A DNA stretch of 64,000 bases from positions 1 through 64,000 of the forward strand of contig CAVSVP010000008.1 of the NCBI GenBank assembly GCA_963731125.1, read 5' to 3'. The DNA is from CAVSVP01 sp963731125 (lineage in GTDB: Bacteria > Pseudomonadota > Gammaproteobacteria > Competibacterales > Competibacteraceae). How positions within the stretch are numbered: the first letter of the stretch is position 1; the number at the start of each line of letters is the position of its first letter. Positions 52,074 through 62,768 of this stretch are shown here, one piece after another. The translations under genes and the position numbers were made by a program. A model generated the notes under the pieces. That model worked only from the letters and a program-made list of their open reading frames with translations. It was not told the origin of the DNA and made no database searches.

Positions 52074-53210
52074 TTGACCGGCAGTTTATCTTTTAATCCA
52101 CCTATTTCGGGAAGCTATGCGCCGGAGGACTGTTTATTTCTCCTCAAGCCAATTCGGCCACCGAGTGTAGCAGTAGCCGAAAAAGAGCTGTTGATCCAAT
52201 CAGGGCAAAAACATTATTCCGAAATGGTGACTTACGAGCACTTGCCTAGCGTTCGGTACCGCAATTTGTTTATCGAGCAAACCCGACGTTACAAGACTCG
52301 GTTAGCGCAAGACGTCCTTAATCTGGCAAATGCTATTCGCTGCAACCGACCTGCTCCTATTACTCTGGTCTCCCTGGCCCGGGCAGGTACTCCCATCGGC
52401 GCTCTTCTGCAACGGGCCCTGACCCGCCATCTGCAAACAAATTCCCGCCATTTTTCCATTTCCATTATCCGCGATCGTGGTATAGATGAACGGGCTTTAG
52501 CTTACCTCCTCTGCGTTGCGCAGCGCCCTCCAGCGGGGCTGGTATTCGTCGATGGGTGGACTGCCAAGGGCGTCATCACCCGCCAGCTTAAAGCGTCTAT
52601 TGCCGCCTGGAACCGTCGGCACGCCGAGGTGTTAGCAGATACGCTATATGTGGTTTCCGATCTTAGCGGTACCGCAGACGAGGCCGCCACCTTCGACGAT
52701 TACTTAATTCCTTCCGGTATTCTCGGAGCCACGGTATCGGGTTTGATATCCCGGTCGATTCTCAATGAACAAATTGGTGTTAGCGATTTCCACGGTTGTG
52801 TAGTGTACGAACAATTGCGTTCTGCGGACGATAGCCGCTGGTTCTTGGATACGATCAGTGCGGAAATGGCGAGATTGACGCCAAAGCCATTATGTACCCA
52901 TGCTCGGGCAGAGCGCCGAGCGGAAACCGCGGCGTATTTGATAAAACTCCAACAGGCTCATGTCATTGCCAATCTCAATCACGTAAAGCCGGGGGTTCTT
53001 GAAGCAAGCCGGGTTATGTTAAGGAGAATGCCGGGACTCCTGCTATTAAGGGATCCTCATTGTCCCGATGTGGCGCATTTGCAGCTGTTAGCCGCCGAAA
53101 AAAAAGTACCTGTACGCGACGATCCCACCATGCCCTTTAAGGCGGCCGCCCTCATTCACGAAGTGCAGAAAGTCTCGGTTTCCGGTTTGGCAACGCAAGA
53201 GGCAAGCTGA
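52074..53210 (+). CDS. StiP-family protein (PRTase/PELOTA type, Ter-associated)
   Basis: 378 residues. The TTG start is strongly supported by AAGGAGG just upstream. The N-terminus ISGSYAPEDCLFLLKP carries the conserved Cys of the StiP family (Cys20), named as a cysteine protease in current annotation; the middle has a phosphoribosyltransferase-like core (LVSLARAGTPIGALLQRAL, GLVFVDGWTAKGVI). The C-terminal 90 residues (for example GLLLLRDPHCPDVAHLQLLA) resemble the PELOTA RNA-binding fold. Protein of this type accompanies the PRTase-TRSP gene in Ter loci. Its reaction is unknown. Confidence 0.82.
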   Translation: MTGSLSFNPPISGSYAPEDCLFLLKPIRPPSVAVAEKELLIQSGQKHYSEMVTYEHLPSVRYRNLFIEQTRRYKTRLAQDVLNLANAIRCNRPAPITLVSLARAGTPIGALLQRALTRHLQTNSRHFSISIIRDRGIDERALAYLLCVAQRPPAGLVFVDGWTAKGVITRQLKASIAAWNRRHAEVLADTLYVVSDLSGTADEAATFDDYLIPSGILGATVSGLISRSILNEQIGVSDFHGCVVYEQLRSADDSRWFLDTISAEMARLTPKPLCTHARAERRAETAAYLIKLQQAHVIANLNHVKPGVLEASRVMLRRMPGLLLLRDPHCPDVAHLQLLAAEKKVPVRDDPTMPFKAAALIHEVQKVSVSGLATQEAS

Positions 53211-53231
53211 CAAGATGAGGCAACGCTATCT

Positions 53232-53408
53232 ATGTCTTCTGGCCTGTTAGAGGCAACGCTATGGAATGGCTGTTTGTTATTACCAAGTGGTGTTCGCCTC
53301 GGACCTATGTATGGTGAAGTCATGGGCCGGCATTTACAAAACCACCGGGGTAAGCCTTGGTTAAGGGGAAGCCGCGGCCGTTATTGGAAAGCACATGAGC
53401 ATTGTTAG
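53232..53408 (+). CDS. Possible small protein between StiP and the C-C lyase
   Basis: A 58-codon frame beginning MSSGLLEATLWNGCLLLPSG and ending RYWKAHEHC, overlapping the start of the next gene by 14 bp. GATGAGG lies about 11 bases upstream. Base usage resembles the neighbouring genes and the frame fills almost all of the 185-bp gap, which argues for coding or a recent gene relic. No family recognised. Confidence 0.35.
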   Translation: MSSGLLEATLWNGCLLLPSGVRLGPMYGEVMGRHLQNHRGKPWLRGSRGRYWKAHEHC

Positions 53409-54306
53409 AAAGGAAAACATACAAGCGGTGATATCCCATTATTTAGCCTTGGGCGCCACCCTTTATATGCCTGCCACACGTAGAGACCTAGCTCAGATTC
53501 TTAGGCTTGAGAAATTACCTAGCTTACGTTCCGTCGTGGCATGCACTGAAGATGCGATTCATGTCCACGAACTGGACGTGGCACTAAGCAATCTGGAACA
53601 GATTTTGGATCATGGGTTGGGGCGCAATATGGCGTTTTTTATCCGCTCACGTAATCTGGAAGTTTTAAAACGTCTGATGGCCATGCCCGGCATCGATGCC
53701 GTTGATGGCATCGTATTGCCTAAGGTAACGCCGGAGGAACTACCCATGTTTGCTGAGGTGGTTTCTCAACTACCGCAACTTTGCTTGATGCCGACTATCG
53801 AGACTGCGGATGCTTTTGATCGACGGCGTTTAATCAAGCTTCGTAACGCGCTTGAGCAAGTGAGCAATCCGGTGTTGTGCTTACGGGTTGGGGGAAACGA
53901 TTTACTGAAGTTGCTTGGCCTTAAGAGACCGAAGTGTCTGACTTTGTACGATACGCCATTGCGCGCTGTGATCAATGATATTATCGTTACCTTTAGGCCC
54001 GCCGGGTATGAAATCTCAGCGCCTGCTTTTGAGCGCCTCGACAGCCCAGAGACACTAATCCGTGAGGTAGAGCTGGATGTGGCTCATGGCTTGTTTTCCA
54101 AAACAGCGATTCATCCTCTGCAGATCCCGATAATTGAGCGGGCTTATCGCGTCAGTCTAGAAGAGCGGGAAATGGCCGAGCGGATTCTGGCTCCTGACGC
54201 GTTAGCCGTGTTTCGCTACGGTGGGCAGATGTGTGAACCGGCTACCCACCGACCCTGGGCCAAACGGCTGCTATTACGCGCTGAGTTGTTTGGCATGATG
54301 AGCTGA
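53395..54306 (+). CDS. CitE-like C-C bond lyase (HpcH/HpaI type, Ter-associated)
   Basis: 303-residue TIM-barrel protein of the citrate lyase beta / HpcH-HpaI group. Motifs: ALSNLEQIL, the metal/substrate region IVLPKVTPEEL, LMPTIETADAFD, CLRVGGNDLLKLLGL, and the C-terminal GLFSKTAIHPLQI, which is the typical CitE closing motif. It is the C-C bond lyase found with PRTase-TRSP, HAD and StiP in Ter biosynthetic modules. The ATP-grasp ligase usually in the set is not seen downstream; nadB follows on the opposite strand. Confidence 0.83.
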   Translation: MSIVRKENIQAVISHYLALGATLYMPATRRDLAQILRLEKLPSLRSVVACTEDAIHVHELDVALSNLEQILDHGLGRNMAFFIRSRNLEVLKRLMAMPGIDAVDGIVLPKVTPEELPMFAEVVSQLPQLCLMPTIETADAFDRRRLIKLRNALEQVSNPVLCLRVGGNDLLKLLGLKRPKCLTLYDTPLRAVINDIIVTFRPAGYEISAPAFERLDSPETLIREVELDVAHGLFSKTAIHPLQIPIIERAYRVSLEEREMAERILAPDALAVFRYGGQMCEPATHRPWAKRLLLRAELFGMMS

Positions 54307-54364
54307 CGTTGAAGCTGCGTGATGTTCAAAAAAGCGCAGCTAAGGGTCTGCCTTGATTGGAGAG

Positions 54365-56029
54365 TCAGATTTCATCTTTCCCCGCCTCTCCTGACCATTG
54401 AGGTAATAGATCGCCGCCGGCGAAATTGTCCGGCACCAGCACAGTGTTACGCGGTGGCGAGGTTTCATCGGGAGTGGGATAATCTAGAGTATAGTGCAGA
54501 CCGCGGCTTTCCTTGCGCGTCATGGCGCTGCGAATGATGAGATCCGCAACTAAGGCAAGGTTGCGCAGTTCGATTAAGTCACTGCTGATGCGAAAGTTAC
54601 CGTAGTATTCGGCAATTTCCCGCAACAGCAGATCCACCCGACTTTTAGCACGCCTAAGACGTTTGTCGGTGCGCACGATGCCGACATAGTCCCACATGAA
54701 GCGCCGTAATTCCGCCCAATTGTGGCTGACCACTACCTCCTCGTCGGAATCCGTTACGCGACTTTCGTCCCACTCAGGAAGCGGGGGAGGAGGCAAGATA
54801 TGCGGCAGCCGGAGTCTGATATCGTTGCTAGCCGAAGCGGCAAAGACTAGACACTCCAACAGTGAATTGCTGGCCATCCGGTTGGCGCCATGTAAACCGG
54901 TAAAGGCCACTTCACCTACGGCATACAGACCGTCGATATCCGTGTGACCGCGGTGATTGGTCATTATGCCGCCACAGGTGTAATGGGCCGCCGGCACAAC
55001 AGGCAGAGGTTCGCGGGTCATGTCGAAGCCGAATTCCAGGCATTTCGCATACACAGTGGGAAAGTGAGCGCGAATAAAATCGGCTGGTTTATGGCTGATA
55101 TCCAGGTAAACGCAGGGTATGCCCAAGCGTTTCATCTCATGGTCGATGGCCCGCGCTACAACATCCCGAGGTGCCAATTCCAGACGAGAATCGAAATTCT
55201 GCATAAAACGCGTGCCATCCGGTAACAACAATTGGCCGCCTTCGCCGCGCACCGCCTCTGTGATAAGAAACGACTTGGCTTTGGGATGATATAAGCAGGT
55301 TGGATGAAACTGCATAAACTCCATATTGGTTGCTCGACAACCAGCACGCCAAGCCATGGCGGTGCCGTCGCCCGTAGAACCATCCGGATTACTGGAATAG
55401 AGATAGACACGACTGGCTCCGCCACTGGCAAGTACGACGAAACGGGCCGGCATGGCATGAATTTTACCGGTGCCACGGTCTAAAACGTAAGCTCCTAGAC
55501 AACGATTACCAGGCAATCCCAACTTGCGGGTGGTGATTAGATCGATGGTGATATAGTGATCGTATACTTTAATATTGGGATGTTGCTGAATACGCTTTTC
55601 CAGAGTGGTTTGAATGACGTGACCCGTCGCGTCGGCCGCATGGACGACGCGACGGTGGCTATGTCCGCCTTCGCGAGTTAAATGGTAATCTACGGTGCCG
55701 TCGGATTTAGCCTCCGTGGTAAAAGCAACTCCCTGTTGGCTAAGCCATTGAATGGCTTCTCGTCCCTGTTCTACCGTAAACCGTACGCTGTCCGGGTTAC
55801 ACAAGCCGGCGCCGGCGATCAGCGTGTCTTGGATATGGGATGCAATGGAATCACCGGCCTCTAGCACTGCGGAAACACCTCCCTGAGCATAATAAGTGCT
55901 GCCCTCGGAAAGAGGGCCTTTGGCCAAGGCTACAATATGAGCCACATCGGCAAGGTGTAGTGCCGTACCGAGGCCAGCTGCGCCGCAGCCAATAATCAGG
56001 ACGTCGGTGCACGGGTAAGAATCGGTCAT
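54365..56029 (-). CDS. nadB: L-aspartate oxidase
   Basis: FAD enzyme that oxidises aspartate to iminoaspartate for NAD synthesis. 554 residues. FAD motif VLIIGCGAAGLGTALHLA at the N-terminus, STYYAQGGVSAVL, the substrate-site region THREGGHSHRRVVHAAD-type segment (LTREGGHSHRRVVHA) and HYTCGGIMTNHRGHTDIDGL. Divergent from rpoE, the same arrangement as in E. coli and many Gammaproteobacteria. Confidence 0.96.
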   Translation of the reverse strand: MTDSYPCTDVLIIGCGAAGLGTALHLADVAHIVALAKGPLSEGSTYYAQGGVSAVLEAGDSIASHIQDTLIAGAGLCNPDSVRFTVEQGREAIQWLSQQGVAFTTEAKSDGTVDYHLTREGGHSHRRVVHAADATGHVIQTTLEKRIQQHPNIKVYDHYITIDLITTRKLGLPGNRCLGAYVLDRGTGKIHAMPARFVVLASGGASRVYLYSSNPDGSTGDGTAMAWRAGCRATNMEFMQFHPTCLYHPKAKSFLITEAVRGEGGQLLLPDGTRFMQNFDSRLELAPRDVVARAIDHEMKRLGIPCVYLDISHKPADFIRAHFPTVYAKCLEFGFDMTREPLPVVPAAHYTCGGIMTNHRGHTDIDGLYAVGEVAFTGLHGANRMASNSLLECLVFAASASNDIRLRLPHILPPPPLPEWDESRVTDSDEEVVVSHNWAELRRFMWDYVGIVRTDKRLRRAKSRVDLLLREIAEYYGNFRISSDLIELRNLALVADLIIRSAMTRKESRGLHYTLDYPTPDETSPPRNTVLVPDNFAGGDLLPQWSGEAGKDEI

Positions 56030-56162
56030 CGCTTGTGAGTCACTCCGCGGATGGGTTATTGTTGAGTAGAATTCAATACTACTCGGTGGTATGCGGGCTT
56101 AGCCAATGTTGTTATTCAGGCAAGATACGTACAAAAATATAGTGACATTTCGGTAAACATGC

Positions 56163-56189
56163 GAACTAACAAGAGAGGCTTCTGTCTAC
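56163..56189 (+). promoter_or_regulatory. Candidate sigma-E promoter of the rpoE operon
   Basis: GAACTA at 56163-56168, a 16-base spacer, then TCTAC at 56185-56189, close to the sigma-E pattern GAACTT-N16-TCTGA. It lies about 50 bp before the rpoE start, which fits autoregulation of rpoE. Confidence 0.55.
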
Positions 56190-56240
56190 CTTTTAGGCCG
56201 TATGGATATTGCCGTACTAGCTTAGAAAGGGTCTGCCCCG

Positions 56241-56816
56241 ATGGGCGAACGTAACCTAGACCGCGATTTAGTCCAAAGGGTACAGAAGGGTGACAAAAAT
56301 GCTTTCGATGTTCTTGTACGTAAATACCAGTTCAAGATCATCAAGTTAATATCCCGCTATGTCCATGATCCCAGCGAAGCTCTCGATGTCGCCCAGGAAG
56401 CTTTTCTTAAAGCTTACCGGGCGTTGCCCGGCTTTCGTGGAGAGAGTGCATTTTACACTTGGTTGTATCGCATTGCTATTAACACAGCCAAGAATTATTT
56501 GGTGGCTCAAGGTCGCCGCCCGCCTGGTTCGGATATTGATGCCCAGGAGGCTGAACAGTATGAAGGGCAGTCTTTTCTTAAAGAATATGAGACACCCGAG
56601 CGCTTGCTGCTCAAGGACGAAATTGAAGCTACGGTATTTAAGGCCATCGAAGAACTACCAGAGGATCTACGCACGGCAATCACCCTTCGCGAACTCGAAG
56701 GCATGAGTTACGAAGAAATTGCGCAAACCATGGGCTGTCCGATCGGGACAGTGCGCTCGCGCATTTTTCGAGCGCGTGAATCGATCGACGCCAAATTGCG
56801 TCCACTTTTAAGTTAA
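56241..56816 (+). CDS. rpoE: RNA polymerase sigma-E factor
   Basis: ECF sigma factor for envelope stress; 191 residues. Region 2 is recognised by YQFKIIKLISRYVHDPSEAL and DVAQEAFLKAYRALPGFRG, region 4 by ELEGMSYEEIAQTMGCPIG and TVRSRIFRAR. AAAGGG lies nine bases before the ATG. First gene of rpoE-rseA-rseB-rseC. Confidence 0.97.
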   Translation: MGERNLDRDLVQRVQKGDKNAFDVLVRKYQFKIIKLISRYVHDPSEALDVAQEAFLKAYRALPGFRGESAFYTWLYRIAINTAKNYLVAQGRRPPGSDIDAQEAEQYEGQSFLKEYETPERLLLKDEIEATVFKAIEELPEDLRTAITLRELEGMSYEEIAQTMGCPIGTVRSRIFRARESIDAKLRPLLS

Positions 56817-56833
56817 TACATCAGGATAGAGTC

Positions 56834-57370
56834 ATGGCAGATAAATCGGTTGAACAACTGTCCGTCTTGGTAGATGGCGAATGCGAAGATTGGGAAGTGG
56901 AGTTTATCCTACGCCGCCTATCAAGAGATCCAGCGTTAAAAGAACACTGGGAATGTTATCACCTGATCAGCGATGCAATGAAGAATAACCTTCCGTCGCT
57001 CGTTGACGCCAATTTCACCGGACGAATAAGACAAGCAATTGATGCTGAATCTGTCCCGCAGGTTCCCGCTGCTGCTACGCCTTCCTCATTATATAAACCG
57101 GTAGTGGGGTTTAGTGTAGCTGCTTCGGTGGCTTTGATCGTTGGTCTTCTGGCTTTAAAACCACTTGAATCGCCGAATGATCTATCCCCTAACTCACTCG
57201 CCAAAATCAGTCCACCCGAATCTACAACAACTCCCTCCTCGGACACGGAAAGTGTTCTAGAGTCCAGACTTAATAACTACCTTGTCAATCATAACGAGTA
57301 CGCTTCCATGAACAGTGTTCATGGTGTGCTGCCTTATGTCCGTATGGTCGGTTACGAATCCAAGCGCTAA
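56834..57370 (+). CDS. rseA: Anti-sigma-E factor RseA
   Basis: Inner-membrane anti-sigma factor holding sigma-E until envelope stress. 178 residues. Cytoplasmic RseA_N domain (VEQLSVLVDGECEDWEVEFI, LKEHWECYHLISDAM), one membrane helix (VVGFSVAASVALIVGLLALK, about 90-110), then a periplasmic tail ending GVLPYVRMVGYES. AGGA upstream of the ATG. Its cleavage normally needs a DegS-type protease, and such a protease lies 1.6 kb downstream. Confidence 0.93.
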   Translation: MADKSVEQLSVLVDGECEDWEVEFILRRLSRDPALKEHWECYHLISDAMKNNLPSLVDANFTGRIRQAIDAESVPQVPAAATPSSLYKPVVGFSVAASVALIVGLLALKPLESPNDLSPNSLAKISPPESTTTPSSDTESVLESRLNNYLVNHNEYASMNSVHGVLPYVRMVGYESKR

Positions 57371-57377
57371 CGGTATC

Positions 57378-58364
57378 ATGAATTTAATGACACTGCACCT
57401 GGCAGTGCTCACCCTAGCGCTGTGGCAGGTTGAGGTATCCCTAGCGGAGCCTCAGGGTAACGCCAAGGAGTGGTTGGAGCGGATGATTCAAGCGACGCAG
57501 ACCCTTAACTATGAAGGGACTTTTGTTTATGTTCAGGGGCAGCATTTGGAAGCCATGCATATCATCCACAGGGGCGGCATGGATGGAGAGCAGCAACGCA
57601 TGTTTTCTCTCAGTGGCTCTCCACGTGAGGTTGTTGTGGCGGACAATCAAGTGATTTGCCTATTACCTAAACAAAAAAAGTCTATTGGCAGTTCGGGTTA
57701 CCAGCGTTCGCCCTTTCCAATCTCTTTGCCTCAGGAACTGGATGAACTAGAGCAAAATTACCGCTTCAGGATGTTTGGTAAAGATCGTGTGGCTGGTATG
57801 AAGACACAGGTTATTGCTATTCAGCCGCGCGACGGATTGCGATTTGGCTATAAATTATGGTTGGAACAGAAAACCGCCATGGTATTGCGTTCGGCAATAC
57901 TCAATGAAAAAGGGCACGCCCTTGAGCAGTTGATGTTTACAGACTTGCAAGTTAAGCCTGAAATTGACGAAGCTTTAGTCTTACCGCCGGACATCAATGC
58001 AACCATCTTACCTCCAGCCTCTGTCAAAAACGGACAAATAGAAGGACAAGAGCCCGACTGGATTTTCAGTGAACTCCCTCAGGGGTTTAAACAGGTCATG
58101 TATAACCGCTTCACCGGTACTTCCGATAAGCACCTTACGGAACACATCGTGCTCACCGATGGCTTAGCGACGGTGTCGGTATTTCTGGAACCGCTAGCGG
58201 GCGCGCAACCGCTGCTGAAAGGCGTTGCTCAGATGGGAGCGATGAATGCTTATGGCAAGGTGATTAATAAGCACCAGGCGCTGGTTGTCGGTGAAGTGCC
58301 CCAGGCTACGGTTCGAAAAATTGCTTCTGCATTACGACCTGTTCAGGAGGTTTCGACTCAGTGA
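57378..58364 (+). CDS. rseB: Sigma-E regulatory protein RseB (MucB)
   Basis: Periplasmic protein that binds RseA and senses envelope stress. The start at 57378 (or Met at 57387) gives a signal peptide, MTLHLAVLTLALWQVEVSLA. LERMIQATQTLNYEGTFVYV is the typical opening of the MucB/RseB lipoprotein-like domain; the C-terminal domain contains PLAGAQPLLKGVAQMGAMNA. 328 residues from 57378. It starts 7 bp after rseA and its stop overlaps rseC. Confidence 0.92.
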   Translation: MNLMTLHLAVLTLALWQVEVSLAEPQGNAKEWLERMIQATQTLNYEGTFVYVQGQHLEAMHIIHRGGMDGEQQRMFSLSGSPREVVVADNQVICLLPKQKKSIGSSGYQRSPFPISLPQELDELEQNYRFRMFGKDRVAGMKTQVIAIQPRDGLRFGYKLWLEQKTAMVLRSAILNEKGHALEQLMFTDLQVKPEIDEALVLPPDINATILPPASVKNGQIEGQEPDWIFSELPQGFKQVMYNRFTGTSDKHLTEHIVLTDGLATVSVFLEPLAGAQPLLKGVAQMGAMNAYGKVINKHQALVVGEVPQATVRKIASALRPVQEVSTQ

Positions 58365-58828
58365 TAGAAGAACGCGCCTTGGTTGTCGAGGTCGGCAGAG
58401 ATGAAGCTTGGGTAGAAACCCAGCGGCAGACTGCCTGTGGTTCCTGCAGCGCTAGCGCGAGCTGTGGTACCGCAACACTGGCGAAGGTATTAGGTAAGCG
58501 TCGCTCGCGAGTCCGTGTTCTGGCTTCGATGCCTCTGCGAGCCGGTGACGAAGTGATGATTGGTATCGAAGAGAATGCCTTGGTCAAAGGCTCACTGGCG
58601 GTGTATATGGTTCCCCTTTTGTTGATGTTTGGCGGTGCGTTGACCGGCGAACTTATCACCCATAGGGAAGGACTAACCATCCTTTTCAGTGTGCTAGGTT
58701 TATTGGGAGGGCTCGCCTGGTTACGCTCCTTTACGCGGTGTATTAGGACAGACATCCGTTTTCAGCCGATCGTTTTGCGCCGCCTCACGCCTGTGAGAGG
58801 GCACTGGGATCGTGCGTTTTTACCCTAG
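58361..58828 (+). CDS. rseC: Sigma-E regulatory / SoxR-reducing protein RseC
   Basis: 155-residue membrane protein with an N-terminal Cys cluster, TACGSCSASASCGT, and two membrane helices in the second half (LAVYMVPLLLMFGGALTGEL and GLTILFSVLGLLGGLAWL). The GTG start overlaps the rseB stop by 4 bp. RseC/MucC modulates sigma-E activity; related proteins reduce SoxR or help RnfABCDGE. Confidence 0.9.
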   Translation: MIEERALVVEVGRDEAWVETQRQTACGSCSASASCGTATLAKVLGKRRSRVRVLASMPLRAGDEVMIGIEENALVKGSLAVYMVPLLLMFGGALTGELITHREGLTILFSVLGLLGGLAWLRSFTRCIRTDIRFQPIVLRRLTPVRGHWDRAFLP

Positions 58829-58981
58829 CAACGGCAAAGTGGCATATTCTTTTCTCGCCAGCGAAAATTGCTTCGTTCCTACGCCATTGCAAGCGATGGT
58901 GGGGTTCTTTCTTGTTGCTCCGTTCCGTCACGACGGCGGTGAGCAGTAAAGTCCATATGACACAACGGTCGGGAATAGAAG

Positions 58982-60076
58982 TTGATCGTGGTCAATACCG
59001 GTTTTAGGTGGGGGCTGACCCTGCTTCTGATTGGCGTGGTTTACGCTCGAACGGCGGCGACCTCGAATTTTACCGAACTGGTGCAAAACCACCGGGCGGC
59101 CGTAGTCAATATTGGCGCTGTTCGCAAGCTGATTGTTACGCAAGAATTGGCTCCTTCAGTGAATCCCGAAAAAGACAAGAAAAATTTGCTGGAAGATCTT
59201 TTCAGCTATTTTTTTGGAGAAGACGAAGAAAAAACCGAGCAGACTTTCGACATTGAATCGTCAGGGTCCGGTCTGATTATCAGTGCCGATGGCTATATTT
59301 TGACTAATTATCATGTGGTAGAAGATGCTTGGAAGATAAGGGTGCGTTTGTATGATCGCCGAGAACTGCCGGCCCGCTTAGTGGGTTCTGATACGCTTAG
59401 CGATGTGGCGTTGCTTAAGATTAGGGCCGCTGATCTGCCGGTAGCCTCCATTGGCCGGTCTGGCGACCTGCAGGTGGGCGAGTGGGTATTAGCCATTGGT
59501 TCTCCTTTTGGGTTTGAGCAATCTGTGGCAGCCGGTATTATAAGCGCCAAAGGGCGCAGTTTGCCGCGGGAAAGTTATGTACCCTTTATTCAAACCGACG
59601 TAGCCATTAATCCCGGCAACTCCGGAGGACCCTTGTTTAATATGAAGGGTGAGGTGGTCGGTATTAATTCCCAAATCTACAGCCGTACCGGTGGCTATAT
59701 GGGATTGTCCTTTGCCATTCCCATTGAGATAGCCATGCATGTGGCAGAGCAGCTTAAAAGAAGCGGCAAAGTCGCACGTGGTTGGTTGGGCGTGATGGTT
59801 CGAGAAGTTACCTCAGAGCTGGCAAATGCTTTTGGTATGCGCCGGCCCCAAGGGGCGTTGATTGCGCGTGTGTTGCCTAATGGTCCAGCGGCTACCGCCG
59901 GTTTGCGGTCAGGCGACGTGGTGCTTGAATTTGCGGGTCAGCCTATTGAGATTTCTTCAGCATTGCCGCCGCTGGTGGGATTGTCCGCCGTAGGCGAGAC
60001 GGTGGAGATAAAGCTACTGCGTGCCGGTAAACCGCTTTTGATGCAGGTGACAATTGGAGAATTACCCGAGGATTAG
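58982..60076 (+). CDS. DegS/MucD-type periplasmic serine protease with one PDZ domain
   Basis: Trypsin-like HtrA protease of 364 residues. An N-terminal hydrophobic segment (WGLTLLLIGVVYARTAA) is a signal or anchor. The triad is visible: His in LTNYHVVEDA, Asp in SDVALLKIR, Ser in NPGNSGGPLFN. Only one PDZ domain follows (GWLGVMVREVTSELANAFGM to TIGELPED), so the layout is that of DegS, although the position next to rseC is that of MucD, which has two. The expected role is to cut RseA on stress. TTG start; GTG at 58988 is possible. Confidence 0.9.
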   Translation: MIVVNTGFRWGLTLLLIGVVYARTAATSNFTELVQNHRAAVVNIGAVRKLIVTQELAPSVNPEKDKKNLLEDLFSYFFGEDEEKTEQTFDIESSGSGLIISADGYILTNYHVVEDAWKIRVRLYDRRELPARLVGSDTLSDVALLKIRAADLPVASIGRSGDLQVGEWVLAIGSPFGFEQSVAAGIISAKGRSLPRESYVPFIQTDVAINPGNSGGPLFNMKGEVVGINSQIYSRTGGYMGLSFAIPIEIAMHVAEQLKRSGKVARGWLGVMVREVTSELANAFGMRRPQGALIARVLPNGPAATAGLRSGDVVLEFAGQPIEISSALPPLVGLSAVGETVEIKLLRAGKPLLMQVTIGELPED

Positions 60077-60096
60077 GTGGTGTCGCTAATGCTTTT

Positions 60097-61890
<1,794 letters not shown>

Positions 61891-61967
61891 TGACGCCATA
61901 GTAGAGACAAAAGCCTAGGTTATCGATAACGTAAATAGTTTTGATTGGTAAAATAACGGTTATTATA

Positions 61968-62768
61968 ATGTATCTGGATTTTGCTGCTTTTTTAGTTGTC
62001 GCTGCGCTAATTACCGGGAGTATTTGGATTTTGGATGTATTGGTTTTAGCGCCGCGCCGCGCATCATCAACCAAAGCGACTCACCACGGTAGCGTCAAAG
62101 CTGGGGTAAATAAGGGTAACCTTCCCTGGTATGTGGATTTTTCCCGTTCTTTTTTTCCTATCATTCTTGCGGTGTTAATATTGCGCTCCTTTATCGTGGA
62201 ACCGTTTCGTATTCCATCAGGTTCTATGATGCCAACGCTGCTGCCAGGAGATTTTATTTTAGTTAATAAATTTGCATACGGACTACGCTTACCGGTACTC
62301 AACCTCAAGATTTGGGATTCGAGTTCGCCCGAGCACGGCGATGTTGTTGTCTTCCGCTATCCGGAAGATCCCACAGTGGCCTATATTAAGCGCATCGTTG
62401 GTTTGCCGGGGGATCGTCTGGAGTACCGGAACAAACAATTGTATATTAATGGTGAACCTATGCCGCAGAGCGTTTTACCGGCGGACAACGCTGCGGTTAT
62501 GCAGGGTGAGGAATTGCGCCTGGAAGAAATTGACAATGTCAGCCACAATATCCTGGTTAGAGATGGAAATGGTATATCCTGGAGTTATGTGGTTCCGGAA
62601 GGGCATTATTTTGCGTTGGGCGACAATCGTGACAACAGCCGTGATAGTCGTTTTTGGGGGCCATTGCCGGAGGAAAATTTAATTGGCAAGGCATTTTTTA
62701 TCTGGATGAATTGGGATTGTGTTACTTTGCAAGGTCAGTGCAAGCGTATCGGGAGGATCATTGAGTGA
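61968..62768 (+). CDS. lepB: Signal peptidase I
   Basis: Removes signal peptides at the outer face of the inner membrane. The ATG at 61968 gives 266 residues with two N-terminal membrane helices (AAFLVVAALITGSIWILDVL and FFPIILAVLILRSFIV). Catalytic Ser is in IPSGSMMPTL and the Lys in AYIKRIVGLPGD; GDNRDNSRDSRFWG is the family box E. A TTG 27 bases upstream is an alternative start. Confidence 0.95.
   Translation: MYLDFAAFLVVAALITGSIWILDVLVLAPRRASSTKATHHGSVKAGVNKGNLPWYVDFSRSFFPIILAVLILRSFIVEPFRIPSGSMMPTLLPGDFILVNKFAYGLRLPVLNLKIWDSSSPEHGDVVVFRYPEDPTVAYIKRIVGLPGDRLEYRNKQLYINGEPMPQSVLPADNAAVMQGEELRLEEIDNVSHNILVRDGNGISWSYVVPEGHYFALGDNRDNSRDSRFWGPLPEENLIGKAFFIWMNWDCVTLQGQCKRIGRIIE

Noticed and set aside
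54313..54341. Hairpin AGCTGCG / CGCAGCT between the C-C lyase gene and nadB as a bidirectional terminator.
   Set aside because: A 15-base loop and no T-run on either strand make it weak.
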